NCBI RefSeq assembly: GCF_025200925.1
Contig: NZ_CP104174.1
Coordinates: 1,612,001-1,676,000, forward strand
DNA length: 64,000 nucleotides
Direction: 5' to 3'
Origin: Bradyrhizobium sp. CB1015
GTDB lineage: Bacteria; Pseudomonadota; Alphaproteobacteria; Rhizobiales; Xanthobacteraceae
Numbering within the stretch: the first letter of the stretch is position 1; each line of letters starts with the position of its first letter. Positions 1 to 9,202 of the stretch are shown here, piece by piece. Below the pieces are notes generated by a model that ran no database searches, was not told where the DNA came from, and worked only from the letters and a program-made list of their open reading frames with translations. The translations under genes and the position numbers were made by a program.

Positions 1-266
1 AATGCCGTCATGCGCGTTTGCGCAAACAAGGGTGGCAGCGTCAGTCACGACCCGTCGGCTGAGCTCTTGAGACTGGACGAGGCCACAGCAGCTAACATCA
101 CGAACGTTGGCTCTGCCGCTCCTCGCCCCGGCTACCGCAGAAACGATTCGTCATGGCTCAGATCGTCTGCCGACTATGAGCGACAATCGCACTGCGGCAA
201 CGGTCGCGCAGAATTACGCTGTACACTGCTGCATTTGTTTGTAGGGCCTGCGGGCATCCATTAGGA

Positions 267-523
267 CTAGGGCGAAAGCAGCTTTGCGATTACCGCCGCG
301 GTGAGCAGCGTAGCGTGACCGTCGGGCGCAATGGCGCAAATGAGCCGCGCCGGGTAAAGGCGGCGGGATCGCTCTCGATCTCGCGGGCGGCTTGCATCGC
401 GGCGATGACGGTCGATCGCTTCTCGATGCGGTACTTGCCGCGCCCGAGGAAGATGGATGCGGTGAAATGATCCGCCTTGCGGATCGCCACGACCGCCCGG
501 GTCTCGATCTCGTCAAATCTCAC
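267..523 (-). pseudogene. Small phage-type hypothetical protein, frameshifted
   Basis: A short reading frame starts at GTG 523 (VRFDEIETRAVVAIRKADHF) and overlaps the end of the XRE gene by 11 bases, as in a two-gene operon. The product is unknown to me. The frame runs to about position 350 and then needs one frameshift to continue as LICAIAPDGHATLLTAAVIA and stop at 267. Without the shift it ends in an implausible Arg/Pro-rich tail. The tight overlap with a Cro/CI-type regulator suggests an accessory gene of a degenerate phage. Confidence 0.4.
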
Positions 524-728
524 GGCCAACTCCGAGCGATACCGCCGCGACGGCGAGCGACATGTATTTCGTGATCGGATGGTCGCCGTGCTCATAACCG
601 GCCCATGCGCCGCGCGAGCAGCCGATCGCATCGGCGGCTTGTCGCTGCGAATAGCCGAAGCGCGCGCGCCAGTCGGTCAGTGATTGCGGCGTTGCGAAGG
701 GCGTGGCGCCGGTCTCTGAATTCGTCAT
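513..728 (-). CDS. XRE-family helix-turn-helix protein
   Basis: This 71-residue protein is little more than one helix-turn-helix: LTDWRARFGYSQRQAADAIG followed by CSRGAWAGYEHGDHPI, the usual Cro/CI pattern of a SQRQAA helix and a recognition helix. Such proteins bind phage or plasmid operators as dimers. The start is ATG 728. The stop overlaps the start of the next small gene (GTG 523). No dimerisation or protease domain is present. A terminase-like gene lies 180 bases away on the other strand, so a phage origin is likely. Confidence 0.6.
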   Translation of the reverse strand: MTNSETGATPFATPQSLTDWRARFGYSQRQAADAIGCSRGAWAGYEHGDHPITKYMSLAVAAVSLGVGREI

Positions 729-907
729 TCCCGGGTCTCCTCATTGGCAGGCCATCGCGGAATGCTCGACCCCGAAGGCCGGGAAGCTGACCGATCAGCG
801 CCGGGCAATCGGCCGGGCGGTATTGGGCCAAATCGCCGGCGGAATGGCCCAGATTTAAGCCACTGGTCGGTGGTTGGAAGACCCAAGGATCGAATGCGAG
901 CCTGAAA

Positions 908-1534
908 ATGGCGGAAGATCAAAGGGTTGCGGCGGCCCCTCAATCGCCCGTGGGGCCGTCACGGGGCCGCCCCGAACCCGGCGGGGCTTCCGCCGCCCCC
1001 GGCGGCAATGCCGCACCAGTAGGCGCCGACAGCGGCGGGCGCGGCCAACTACTGACGAGCAATCTTGCCGGGCGCCTGCTCATGGTCTCGGCAGAGCGCG
1101 TGCGGCAACTCTCGAAAGAGGGCTGGATCGAGAAGCAGGGCAAGGACCAGTTCTATTTGGTCGATGTCGTGCAAGGCTACATCCGCTTTCGCAACGACGC
1201 GGATCGGCGCGCGCAGAAATCCGCCGCTGACAGCCGCGTCCGCGACGCCAGGACGCGCGAGATCGAGTTGCGCAACGCGGTGCGCGAAGGCCGCCTGATC
1301 GAGATCGACGAAGCGATGGCGATCGTCGAGCAGATCACTGGGCTTTTCCGAGCCGAGGCCGCCGGGCTCCCGGCGCGCGTGACGCGCGTGACGCGCGATC
1401 TGCAATTCCGCAAGACAATTGAAACGGCTTTGAATGACATCCTCGAACGGGTCGCAGATATTGCCTCCGAAGGGGGACGTGCTGTGGCATCGGCTCGCGT
1501 TGCTGGCGAGGCCGTCGCGGCCGACGCCGCCTAG
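908..1534 (+). CDS. Phage terminase small subunit-like DNA-packaging protein
   Basis: The 208-residue product starts with a Gly/Pro/Ala-rich, probably disordered stretch of about 45 residues. A winged-helix-like segment follows (LAGRLLMVSAERVRQLSKEG, then WIEKQGKDQFYLVDVVQGYI), then a charged helical region and a C-terminal helix pair (FRKTIETALNDILERVADIA). This order resembles the Nu1-type small terminase subunits that select phage DNA for packaging. A local duplication gives VTRVTR. The stop at 1534 coincides with the junction to an IS1182 fragment, so the last residues may not be original. No large terminase subunit is present, so this is an isolated prophage remnant. The assignment rests on pattern recognition only. 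Confidence 0.5.
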   Translation: MAEDQRVAAAPQSPVGPSRGRPEPGGASAAPGGNAAPVGADSGGRGQLLTSNLAGRLLMVSAERVRQLSKEGWIEKQGKDQFYLVDVVQGYIRFRNDADRRAQKSAADSRVRDARTREIELRNAVREGRLIEIDEAMAIVEQITGLFRAEAAGLPARVTRVTRDLQFRKTIETALNDILERVADIASEGGRAVASARVAGEAVAADAA

Positions 1535-2061
1535 ATAGTCATTGAGATTCTTGTCGGCTGTGGCGATGAGTGCCTTCAGTGATGCCTTTGTAAAAATTCT
1601 TGTCCTTGTTGTTGACTGCCTTGATGCGCGTGCCATCTATCGCCAGTAACTCACGTCCAAAGAGATCGAGGCGTCGGCATAGGATCGTGAACTCGCGGAG
1701 AACCGATTTAAACGCCGCACGATTTTCGCTCCTAAAATCAGCAATGGTTTTGAAGTCCGGCTTGAGGGGTTCGTAGCAACCAGATAACCTCTATGTTCCG
1801 ATGGCACTCGGTTTCCAGCCTCCGGCTTGAACGAACACGATTGAGGTAGCTATAAATTTAGAGCTTCAGTAGATCACCGGGGTCGTAACCGGGCCGCGCT
1901 GTGACCTTCGCGTCTACCCGCGCAAAGCCTAAACTCCTGAGATCGAGCCCATCGACAAAGGCATCAATAAAGCGGACGGGATTCTCGACGCCGACGTAGT
2001 CGTCAATCGCCTCTGGCAGGAGTAGCAGCTGCGAGCGATCGGAACCAGAAATGTGTGCCAT
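1535..2061 (-). pseudogene. IS1182-family transposase, N-terminal fragment
   Basis: From ATG 2061 the frame reads MAHISGSDRSQLLLLPEAID and continues to GYDPGDLLKL, the hallmark N-terminus of IS1182 transposases. It then continues after a frameshift near 1858 as YIYGYLNRVRSSRRLETECH and further to LIATADKNLNDYL. At about 1535 it ends abruptly against the terminase-like gene, so the DDE catalytic half is missing. The fragment marks a recombination or deletion junction. It cannot encode an active transposase. Confidence 0.75.
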
Positions 2062-2133
2062 GCGCGAATCTAACGCAGCGAGCCCGGCATTGGAATCCGC
2101 TTCGCACACTTTTCACACGGTCTGCTAGTTTTA

Positions 2134-2550
2134 AGGTCATCAGGCGATGCGGGCCGAGGGTTTTGGGCGGGGCTGGAGCGGCGGCGGCGGTGGTCGCAGG
2201 ACGACAAGGCGCGGATTGTCGAGGAGACGTTGGCGCCCGGTGCGAAGGTGACTGAGGTTGCGCGTCGCAACGGAGTAGCGACCAGCCTGGTGTTTACCTG
2301 GCGTCGACAAGCACGGACATCGGAACAAGTTGTACCATCTTTTACGCCGGTGCAGATCGCCGCCGTAGCGGCCTCGGCTGAGGAAAATCCGACTCTTTTG
2401 CCTGCGGTTGATGGCCGAGTTCGCTCCGTGGCAGCCGCGCGTACTGGATTGATAGAGATCGATCTCGACAACCGACGGTGCATCCGGGTGGATGCGCACG
2501 TCGATCCGGAAGCGCTGGCGCGGGTCCTCGATGTGCTTGGACGCCGATGA
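2134..2550 (+). CDS. tnpA: IS66 accessory protein TnpA
   Basis: This is the IS66 OrfA-type protein with an N-terminal helix-turn-helix (RRRRWSQDDKARIVEETLAP, then GAKVTEVARRNGVATSLVFT). Residues typical of the family precede the first usable start (TTG 2230), so the real start lies upstream and was not pinned down; the coordinate given is the start of the open frame. The C-terminus (PEALARVLDVLGRR) overlaps the ATG of tnpB, as is usual in IS66 elements. Its role is in transposition of the element. The current copy is probably inactive because tnpC is broken. Confidence 0.6.
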   Translation, partial: RSSGDAGRGFWAGLERRRRWSQDDKARIVEETLAPGAKVTEVARRNGVATSLVFTWRRQARTSEQVVPSFTPVQIAAVAASAEENPTLLPAVDGRVRSVAAARTGLIEIDLDNRRCIRVDAHVDPEALARVLDVLGRR

Positions 2551-2894
2551 TTGCTATACCAGGGAATGTGCGAGTGTGGCTCGCGACAGGCTACACGGAC
2601 ATGCGCAGAGGCTTTCCGTCGCTGGCACTCCAAGTGCAGGAGGTGCTGCACAAAGACCCGCTCAGCGGTCATCTGTTCGTCTTCCGCGGTCGCCGCAGCG
2701 ATCTTGTGAAGGCCATCTGGCACGATGGCCAGGGAGCCTGCTTGTTCACAAAGAGACTCGAGAGAGGAAAGTTCATCTGGCCATCGGTTGCCGGCGAATC
2801 GGTAACGATTTCGCCGGCGCAGTTGAGCTATTTGCTGTCCGGGATCGATTGGCGTAACCCTCAAGAAACCCATCGGCCGACACGGGTCGGATAG
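2547..2894 (+). CDS. tnpB: IS66 accessory protein TnpB
   Basis: This 115-residue protein starts at ATG 2547, overlapping the tnpA stop. It carries the diagnostic IS66 Orf2 pattern: VWLATGYTDMRRGFPSLALQ, DPLSGHLFVFRGRRSDLVKA and LFTKRLERGKFIWP. It is required with TnpA and TnpC for transposition of IS66 elements, although its biochemical role is poorly defined. The reading frame is full length and intact, unlike that of its neighbour tnpC. Confidence 0.8.
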   Translation: MIAIPGNVRVWLATGYTDMRRGFPSLALQVQEVLHKDPLSGHLFVFRGRRSDLVKAIWHDGQGACLFTKRLERGKFIWPSVAGESVTISPAQLSYLLSGIDWRNPQETHRPTRVG

Positions 2895-3801
2895 CCGCTT
2901 TTACGGTTTGAATCTGCTGCTTGATCTGATTCAATGGCTTCATGATATCGAAGCCGGACGATCTTCCATCGGAATCTTTTAAGTGCCTACATGGCGCTGC
3001 TGGGCGAGCGTGAGGCGTTGCAGGTTGAACGCGATGTGGCCGTGGCGGATGCCGCCAAGGAGCGGGCGGCGCTGTCGGACAACGAGGCGCTGATCGCGCA
3101 TCTCGAGCTGCGGATCAAGAAGCTCAAACGCGAACTGCACGGGCAGCGCTCCGAGCGCACGGCGCGGCTGATCGAGCAGCTGGAATTGGAGCTCGAAGAA
3201 CTCGTTACCACGGCGACCGAGGATGAGCTTGCCGCGCGCAGCGGCGAAGACGCAGAACGTCCGCCCCTTCATGCGCAAGCGGCCGGTTCGCAAGCCATGG
3301 CCGGAAGACATCGAACGCGAGCGCGTCGTCATTGAGGCTCCAACGACCTGTGCCTGCTGCGGTGGATCGCGGCTGGCGAAGATCGGTGAGGATGTGACCA
3401 AGACGCTGGAGGAGATCCCGCGCCGCTTCAAGCTGATCGAGACGGTACGCGAGAAGTTCACCTGCCGCGATTGCGAGAAGATCAGCCAGCCGCCGGCGCC
3501 GTTCCACGCGACGCCGCGCGGCTTCATCGGTCCGCAATTGTTGGCGACGATCCTGTTCGACAAGTTCGGCATGCATATCCCGCTCAACCGCCAGAGTGTG
3601 CGCTTTAAGGCCGAGAGGATCGACCTGCCGTTGTCGACGCTGGCTGACCAGGTCGGCCACGAACCTTCGCCGTCATGCCGCTGTTCCAGCTGATAGAGCG
3701 TCATGTACTCGCAGCCGAGCGCCTTCATGGCGACGACACCACCATCCGCATCCCTGGCGAAGGGCAAGTGCACGACCGGCCGGATCTGGACCTATTTCTA
3801 T

Positions 3802-3966
3802 GGCTTTATGGCGATGCCACGAGCCTTGATGAGATCCGCGGATCGGCGCCCAATTACGTTGACGAGCTCTGACGCTCGATAGGTCCAACGGGCTTAGCCC
3901 ACCCCGGTCCGACCGGTTGCCATCACTCTGTTTTTGCTCTCGCAAACGGAACCGTGCTCGACTTAT
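3802..3966. repeat. 165-bp direct repeat, copy 1 (copy 2 at 4038-4202)
   Basis: Copies 1 and 2 differ at only a few positions. Each runs from GGCTTTATGGCGATGCCACG to CGTGCTCGACTTAT and encodes the same tail, ATSLDEIRGSAPNYVDEL, in one frame. Copy 2 ends on the stop codon of the IS110 transposase and so lies inside that element. Copy 1 lies outside the subterminal inverted repeat. The 71 bases between them contain the left inverted repeat, consistent with a tandem or partial second insertion. Confidence 0.8.
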
Positions 3967-4198
3967 CTATGGACGGTCCCCGCTTTGCAAGGCCATTTGC
4001 TTTGTTCGGGCTAGCGGTCGTTTGCAGCTATCTATCCGGCTTTATGGCGATGCCACGAGCCTTGATGAGATCCGCGGATCGGCGCCCAATTACGTTGACG
4101 AGCTCTGAAGCTCGATAGGTCCAACGGGCTTAGCCGACCCCGGTCCGACCGGTTGCCATCACTCTGTTTTTGCCCTCGCAAACGGAACCGTGCTCGAC

Positions 4199-5203
4199 TT
4201 ATGCTCGCGCGCGGTACTCTTCACCATTGGCCATGATCGCCCAAGCGATCCGGGCAGTTTTGTGAGCAAGCGCCACCGTCACGACGTTGAAGGGACGTCT
4301 GCCTAGCAACTCTGTTATCCAGGTATTTGTGACCTGATGGATACGGACGCGATGAACGGCTGCTCTGGCGCCATGTATCAACAATTTGCGAATATATCCG
4401 TCGCCGCGCTTACTGATGCCACCCAAGCGCTCCTTACCCCCGGTTGAATGCTGCTTCGGTACTAATCCAAGCCAGGCGGCGAAATGCCTTGCGGAAGCGA
4501 AATGTTGTGGATGATCGACAGACGCCGCCAAGGCGGTGGCGGCAAATGGGCCAATGCCCGCCACCTTCATGAGACGGCGACAAACCTCGTTGTCTCTCGC
4601 GGTTGCGAGGATCATCTTCTCGTAGCTTTCAATATTTAGCTCAAGGTCGTTGATCTGATCGACAAGGATTGAGAGGGCGCGGCGTGCGCTTTGTGGAATG
4701 CGATCGTCAACGTCGACAAGTGCCATGAGCTCTCTCGCGTTTGCTTTTCCCTTTCCGGTCACAATCCCCAGCTCGCCCAAATGACCGCGCAGTGCATTTA
4801 TCGCGCCCGTGCGCTGTCGAGTAAGCAAATCACGCGTGCGATGTAGCATTAAAATTCCCTGTTGTTCGGCGCTTTTTACGGGGACAAAACGCATGCCAGG
4901 CCGTTGGACGGCTTCCCAGCACGCTTCTGCATCAGCAGCATCGTGCTTATTTGTTTTCACATAGGCTCTTACGTAACGGGCCGGCATAAGACGGGCTCTG
5001 TGTCCAAGCTTTATCAGTTCGCGAGCCCAATGATGAGCGCTGCCGCAAGCCTCAAGACCAACGAGGCAACTTGGAAGCCGTGAAAAGAAATCGAGAACCT
5101 TCCCGCGGGCGAGTTTTTTGCGGATAATTTCTCCATCCGCCGTAATCCAGTGGATTTGAAACCAGCTCTTCGAGATATCAAGCCCGATTGTCATCATAGC
5201 CAT
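4199..5203 (-). CDS. IS110/IS1111-type transposase
   Basis: The 334-residue protein opens with MTIGLDISKSWFQIHWITAD, the N-terminal DEDD (RuvC-like) nuclease domain of IS110 enzymes. A central HDAADAEACWEA follows, then the C-terminal serine-containing domain with MKVAGIGPFAATALAASVDH and FAAWLGLVPKQHSTGGKERL, RGDGYIRKLLIHGA. The start ATG 5203 is preceded by a good ribosome-binding site (GAAGGAGAGC). The frame is uninterrupted, so the enzyme could be active. The longer open frame upstream of 5203 is IS66 antisense and was not used. Confidence 0.85.
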   Translation of the reverse strand: MAMMTIGLDISKSWFQIHWITADGEIIRKKLARGKVLDFFSRLPSCLVGLEACGSAHHWARELIKLGHRARLMPARYVRAYVKTNKHDAADAEACWEAVQRPGMRFVPVKSAEQQGILMLHRTRDLLTRQRTGAINALRGHLGELGIVTGKGKANARELMALVDVDDRIPQSARRALSILVDQINDLELNIESYEKMILATARDNEVCRRLMKVAGIGPFAATALAASVDHPQHFASARHFAAWLGLVPKQHSTGGKERLGGISKRGDGYIRKLLIHGARAAVHRVRIHQVTNTWITELLGRRPFNVVTVALAHKTARIAWAIMANGEEYRARA

Positions 5204-5957
5204 AGCTCGCTCTCCTTCTGGTGGCTCTTCGCAGCTTATCAGGGCGGGGACCGTCCATCTCATTATGTGCGGGATGACCGGCCCTACGGTGGGCCGGCGC
5301 CGCCAGCTGCGGTCTATTACGCCTCGAGCGATCGACGGGGCGAGCATCGCCAGAAGCATCTGGCCGCCTTCGCCGGCATCCTGCAAGCCGATTGTTATAG
5401 CGGCTTCGAGCCGTTGTTCGATCCGCAAAGGAAAGCGATGCCGATCACGCCGGCATTTTGCTTCGCCCATGCGCGGCGGGGGCTTCTTCGAGCTGGCCGA
5501 CATCGAGAAAACCGCTCGGGACGGACAGTAAGGCAAACCGGTCTCCCCGATCGCGCTGGAGGCGGTCAGGCGCCTTGACGCCCTGTTCGAGATCGAGCGC
5601 GCTATCAACGGCCGCAGCGCCGACGAGCGGGGTATTGTGCGCCAGGAAAGAAGCAAGCCGCTGCTCGACGACATGCACGACTGGCTACTCCGCGAGCGAG
5701 AAACCCTCTCGCGCTCCTCCGAGGTCCTGAAGCCTATGAATTACATGCTCAGGCGCTGGGAGGGCTTCGCTCGCTTCCTCGACGACGGCAGGATCTGCTT
5801 GACCAACAACCGTCGCGGGTGTTCGCCTGGTAACTCGGAGGGAGCGGCAGGATTGCGAAGTTGATTGCCCAGTCAACCGTCTCCCCCTGGTCGCCGTACC
5901 GTATGAACGTCATGTCGGCTATGGGGATCGTCGCCAGCGGGCAATTCCGACATCGCT

Positions 5958-6299
5958 CTAGCTCGCTGGCGCCCGCGGATAGGCGCGACCCTCGTCCAGA
6001 CTTATCCCGGTCAGCGATAGCTCGAACCCGCTTTGCAAGAGATCGTTCGATTCGAGCCCCAGCATCTCGTCATCCCAATGGCTGGCGTCGGTCAGCCGAT
6101 CGTCGGAGATGACATAGGCGCGCTTCTGCTGATCGCTCCACCCACGCGCGACAACAACTGGCGCCTCGGCGATTTCGAGCAGTTTGTCCGCCGCCATGCC
6201 GACTAGGACCATGTCGTCATCCGGTGCGAGGATCGGTCGTCCAAGACAGCGACTAGCAAACCCTTCGACGCTGGCGCCGAGTTCCGCGCGGCCAACCAC
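5958..6299 (-). pseudogene. ParB/Srx-like domain fragment of a phage-type DNA methylase
   Basis: The frame contains the second half of the ParB-like nuclease fold found at the N-terminus of many phage-borne DNA methyltransferases: GRPILAPDDDMVLVGMAADK, SDQQKRAYVISDDRLTDASH and ESNDLLQSGFELSLTGISLD. The usual start of the domain (an NxRxHs-type motif) and the whole methylase domain are missing, and no convincing start codon was found. It is read as a leftover of a prophage gene, flanked by the degraded IS66 end. Confidence 0.5.
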
Positions 6300-7258
6300 T
6301 TCTATTCTGTGCGCGCGTCAGGGCACGAGCGACAACTTTGACTGGTCGTAAGAGCTCCGCCTGGCGGGCAGAAGGCCACATCGCGCTTTCGAGGGCGAGC
6401 CCAATAAACCTTCGTATCCGTTCGTCAACCACACGTTCAGTTGAGCCGTCAATCGCGAATGGTTATATATGGACTGCGGCAGCGCTACTGCTGTCGCGGC
6501 CCTCCTTGGACGTTCCTCCCTTGACTTAGCCGCTTGTGAAGACGCAGGCGGCTTTCTTTTTGTGCACCCCCGACCGGTTGTCGTTCCTTGCGGCCTTCCG
6601 ATCACCTGTGCCGGTGATATGAACCGAGCCAAGCGTTCGCGGCGCGAGCGCATGGATGAAAAGCTAACGGGCCTTACGGCGGGCGAACCCACATTCGCGT
6701 TTATATCACCGGCGGGTTTCTGCTTAGCATCGAACTGAAGACGCCCAAGGGTTGGAGCTCGAAGGCGCAGAAGGAACGTCATCCGAAGCTTCAAGGTCTC
6801 GGCTCACCGTGATCACGGCTGTCCCTCGTCAGATAATTTGGGACTGCGGCGATCAGCCGTCGCTACGCAAGGTGAGCATTCGGGATATGGATTCAACGGA
6901 CTTCGCGTTCAGCGGATCGGCGGCGTCCTGCATGGGCTGGTGCGGGCCTGCGCGTTTCCGGGCAACGGTGCATTGTTCGAGGTCGGACCGACCGTCTCGC
7001 GGGCCAATGCGAAACTGCCGTTCAGTGCGGCGGACCCACCACCGTTCGGCGATCGCAGGTTGAGGTTATCTGCTCAAAAATGGACGCGCTCGGGAAGCGG
7101 CCCCCTGACCTTATCCGAAATGGAGCCGCTCAGACGAGAGATGGGGACAGATTCTCCTCCAAGGCGTCCGCTTTACTTACCGCGTCGTCGAGCCCTTTTT
7201 GCGTTGCGGGGTGCGTTCCTGACGCGAGCGCGGCTCGCCGCCTTCGCGACAGACGGTG
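6300..7258. other. Unassigned stretch between ParB fragment and IS3 element
   Basis: Open frames exist on both strands but none has a recognisable domain, a good start and a plausible composition together. The only clear local signal is a terminator-like hairpin near 6529-6562. Probably eroded sequence. Confidence 0.4.
6529..6562 (+). terminator. Rho-independent terminator-like hairpin
   Basis: AGCCGC and GCGGCT form a stem around a 14-base loop, followed by TTTCTTTTTG. The orientation fits termination of rightward transcription. No convincing gene was found directly upstream, so it may be an orphan of a lost gene. Confidence 0.45.
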
Positions 7259-7286
7259 TGATCTTCCCCCGAAAAAGTGGACGGGT

Positions 7287-8147
7287 TTAAGCGGCTTTTA
7301 GCTCCATCTCGATCGGGGCGATATATCCGATTGCGGAATGGAGCCGGGTTCGGTTGTAGAAGCCCTCGATGAAGGCGAAGATGTCGCGCTGGGCCTCGGC
7401 GCGGGTGTTGTAGTCGCGATGATGGATCAGCTCGGTTTTCAAGGTATGGAAGAAGCTCTCCATCGGGGCATTGTCGTAGCAATCGGCCTTGCGGCTCATT
7501 GATGCCACGATGCCGGCGCCGGTGAGGACCTTGCGATAGGCATGTGAGGCATACTGCACACCGCGATCGGAGTGGTGGATCAATCCGGCCAGCGGCCGTT
7601 GCTGCTGGATGGCCATCGTCAGCGCCGCGGATGCGAGCTCGACCTGGATATGGTCTTGCATGGCCCAGCCGACGATCTTTCGGCTGAACAGATCCATGAC
7701 GGCCGCCAGATACAGCCAGCCCTCCGCGGTCGGGATGTAGGTGATGTCGGCGAGCCAGACCCGGTTCGGGGCGGGAGCGGTGAAGTCGCGCGCGATCAGG
7801 TTCGGTGCGATCGGGAGGTCGTGACGGCTGTCGGTGGTGCGCACCCGGCGTGGCGGCGCCATGATGGCGCGGATACCGTGCCGGTGCATCAGCCGCTCGA
7901 TCCGGCCACGGCTGGCGCCGCGGCCCTGCTTGCGCAGGACGGCATGGACGCGAGGACTGCCGTAACGCCCGCTGCTGTCTTGATGGACTTGCCGGATCGC
8001 GGCCAGGAGGCTGGCATTGGATTTGGTCCGCTCGCTCACCGGGCGATCGCGCCAGGCGTAATAGCCGGCCGGCGAGACCTCGAGCACGGCACACATCAGC
8101 CGCACCGGATAGGCGTCGCGGTGGTCTTCGATGAAGCGGAAGCTCAT
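7287..8147 (-). CDS. IS3 transposase OrfB (DDE integrase domain)
   Basis: OrfB starts at ATG 8147 (MSFRFIEDHRDAYPVRLMCA), which overlaps the third-frame stop of orfA by ATGA. It has the HTH_21 segment (GRYGSPRVHAVLRKQGRGAS) and an rve catalytic core with DDE residues in VWLADITYIPTAEGWLYLA, IHHSDRGVQYASHAYRKVL and CYDNAPMESFFHTLKTEL. The frame is intact to the stop at 7287. As in other IS3 elements, the active enzyme would be an OrfAB fusion made by -1 slippage at the TTTTAAAAAAG run upstream. Confidence 0.85.
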   Translation of the reverse strand: MSFRFIEDHRDAYPVRLMCAVLEVSPAGYYAWRDRPVSERTKSNASLLAAIRQVHQDSSGRYGSPRVHAVLRKQGRGASRGRIERLMHRHGIRAIMAPPRRVRTTDSRHDLPIAPNLIARDFTAPAPNRVWLADITYIPTAEGWLYLAAVMDLFSRKIVGWAMQDHIQVELASAALTMAIQQQRPLAGLIHHSDRGVQYASHAYRKVLTGAGIVASMSRKADCYDNAPMESFFHTLKTELIHHRDYNTRAEAQRDIFAFIEGFYNRTRLHSAIGYIAPIEMELKAA

Positions 8148-8454
8148 GTCCGGGTTCCGGCGAAGATCGCGATCGACTTTTTTAAAATGTCGCGCTCCAT
8201 GCGCAGCCGTTCGTTCTCCTGACGCAGGCGGGCGATCTCCGAAGCCTGGTCCGCCGACATCGGCGTCGCCTGCGTGGTGGGGCGCCACGCCGCCGATGCG
8301 GCTCCTGCCGGAGCTTGTCAACCCAGCGCCGCAGCACCGAGTCGCGCAGACCGAGTTCCTTGGCAACCGACCCGATCGAGCGCCCGCTCGACAAAGCCAA
8401 CTCGACGGCTTGGTGCTTGTACTCTTCGGTAAATGACCGACGTTGACGTTCCAT
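8144..8454 (-). pseudogene. IS3 OrfA, probably frameshifted
   Basis: From ATG 8454 the frame gives MERQRRSFTEEYKHQAVELA and LRDSVLRRWVDKLRQE, the HTH of IS3 OrfA. The leucine-zipper segment SADQASEIARLRQENERLRM appears in a different frame, so a one-base shift lies near 8270-8300. The zipper frame ends at TGA 8144, overlapping the orfB start. The shift would block production of the OrfAB fusion unless it is an assembly error. Confidence 0.65.
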
Positions 8455-8540
8455 TCGACACCTCCGGGCTCAATGAGCCTACTACAGGTGTCCACTTATT
8501 CGGAGGAGCTTCAGTGTACTTGCCGAGGCTCGCCTGCCGA

Positions 8541-8897
8541 TGAAGTTAGCGGCCACGTGACTCGGCGCCCTGACGTGAACCGAGGAGGCGCTGTCCCTAC
8601 CACGCACCGCTAACTTCACCACGATCAGCCTCAAGCAGCGGAAGAAACTGACCGTAGCGTGTATCATTCGGCAAACGCCCTAGCGCAACCATCAGGACTG
8701 GTCGTAGCCAGTGATTTGGCGATCGATCTCGGATCGCAGGCAGTGCGGGCGCGACTCCGCGCCGTTCGGTTGCGCTGGGCCGGAAGCTGCCCCTGCCCAG
8801 CTCGCACTGCCAATTGAAGTTAGCAGAGCGTGACTCGGCGCTTATTCCCCACGCATACACAGGGGAAGCGCTGTCCCTGCCAGGCCCTGCTAACTTC
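8541..8897 (+). repeat. Three-hairpin repeat element, copy 1
   Basis: Three long palindromes are arranged as hairpin A (8541-8618, arms TGAAGTTAGCGG/CCGCTAACTTCA), a linker of about 120 bases, hairpin A2 (8739-8811, arms GGCAGTGCG/CGCACTGCC), a 4-base gap, and hairpin B (8816-8897, arms GAAGTTAGCAG/CTGCTAACTTC). All three share an inner pattern, CGTGACTCGGCGC on one side and GCGCTGTCCCT on the other, with variations. The linker and the sequence after hairpin B both carry CAGCCTCAAGCAGCGGAAGA or a near copy. A homologous block in inverted orientation lies at 43696-44051. No protein-coding role is convincing. Confidence 0.75.
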
Positions 8898-9202
8898 TCC
8901 ACACTCAGCCTCAAAGCAGCGGAAGAAGCTGACCGGGAGCTTATCGCTCGCAGAAACGAGCATAATTCGTCGCGCCATGGAGACTGCTCCTCCGTTTGCG
9001 TCGTGAAGAACTGAGCTGGCGGCGACTGCAGCGAAGCGGCCTTGCGACGGACATCTTCCGGCACAAGCGGCGCCGGCGACTATGACGCTCTATATCGCAG
9101 CCTTATGGCGGCCGTTTAAGCGTAGTGTTTTCGAGCGAACTGGCCGGCTCGCAAGAAAACGCGAGGCATGACCGAGGTTGGAATCCATGCTGTAGAGCCG
9201 GT

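Larger units (their letters stand above)
3796..5262 (-). mobile_element. IS110-family (IS1111 group) insertion inside IS66 tnpC
   Basis: The insertion separates two halves of an IS66 tnpC that otherwise read across it. A perfect 13-bp inverted repeat lies inside the ends (GGACGGTCCCCGC at 3969-3981 and GCGGGGACCGTCC at 5245-5257). Subterminal repeats are the defining trait of the IS1111 subgroup. The single transposase gene is on the minus strand. The left flank carries an extra 165-bp duplication of element sequence. Confidence 0.7.
2991..5862 (+). pseudogene. tnpC: IS66 transposase TnpC, frameshifted and interrupted
   Basis: The N-terminal coiled coil (DNEALIAHLELRIKKLKREL) is followed, after a frameshift near 3230, by the zinc-finger-like segment with CACCGGS and FTCRDCEKISQPPAPFHATP. 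A second shift near 3675 leads to HGDDTTIRIPG. The frame then meets the IS110 insertion at about 3796 and resumes at about 5262 with YVRDDRPYGGPAPPAAVYYA, continuing to DDGRICLTNNRR near 5810 with further shifts. The gene is dead. Confidence 0.75.
2130..5870 (+). mobile_element. IS66-family element, split by an IS110/IS1111 insertion
   Basis: The three ordered genes tnpA, tnpB and tnpC are recognisable on the plus strand, with tnpC carrying several frameshifts. An IS1111-type element (about 3796-5262) splits tnpC. The C-terminal end of tnpC, expected to read like the fragment at 19.1 kb (PQAWLADVLARLPDHPVNRV), is absent, and the element degenerates after about 5820. Exact termini were not found. 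Confidence 0.7.
7259..8513 (-). mobile_element. IS3-family element
   Basis: Imperfect terminal inverted repeats can be aligned: TGATCTTCCCCCGAAAAAGT at 7259 and, reading inward from 8513, TGAAGCTCCTCCGAATAAGT, both followed by GGAC. Between them, orfA and orfB lie on the minus strand in the usual IS3 order with an A6G slippery run between them (about 8177-8189). Confidence 0.8.

Noticed and set aside
8541..8897. Integron attC sites
   Set aside because: The arms (GTTAGCG, GTTAGCA) do not fit the GTTRRRY core. The spacing is not cassette-like, and no integron integrase was found.
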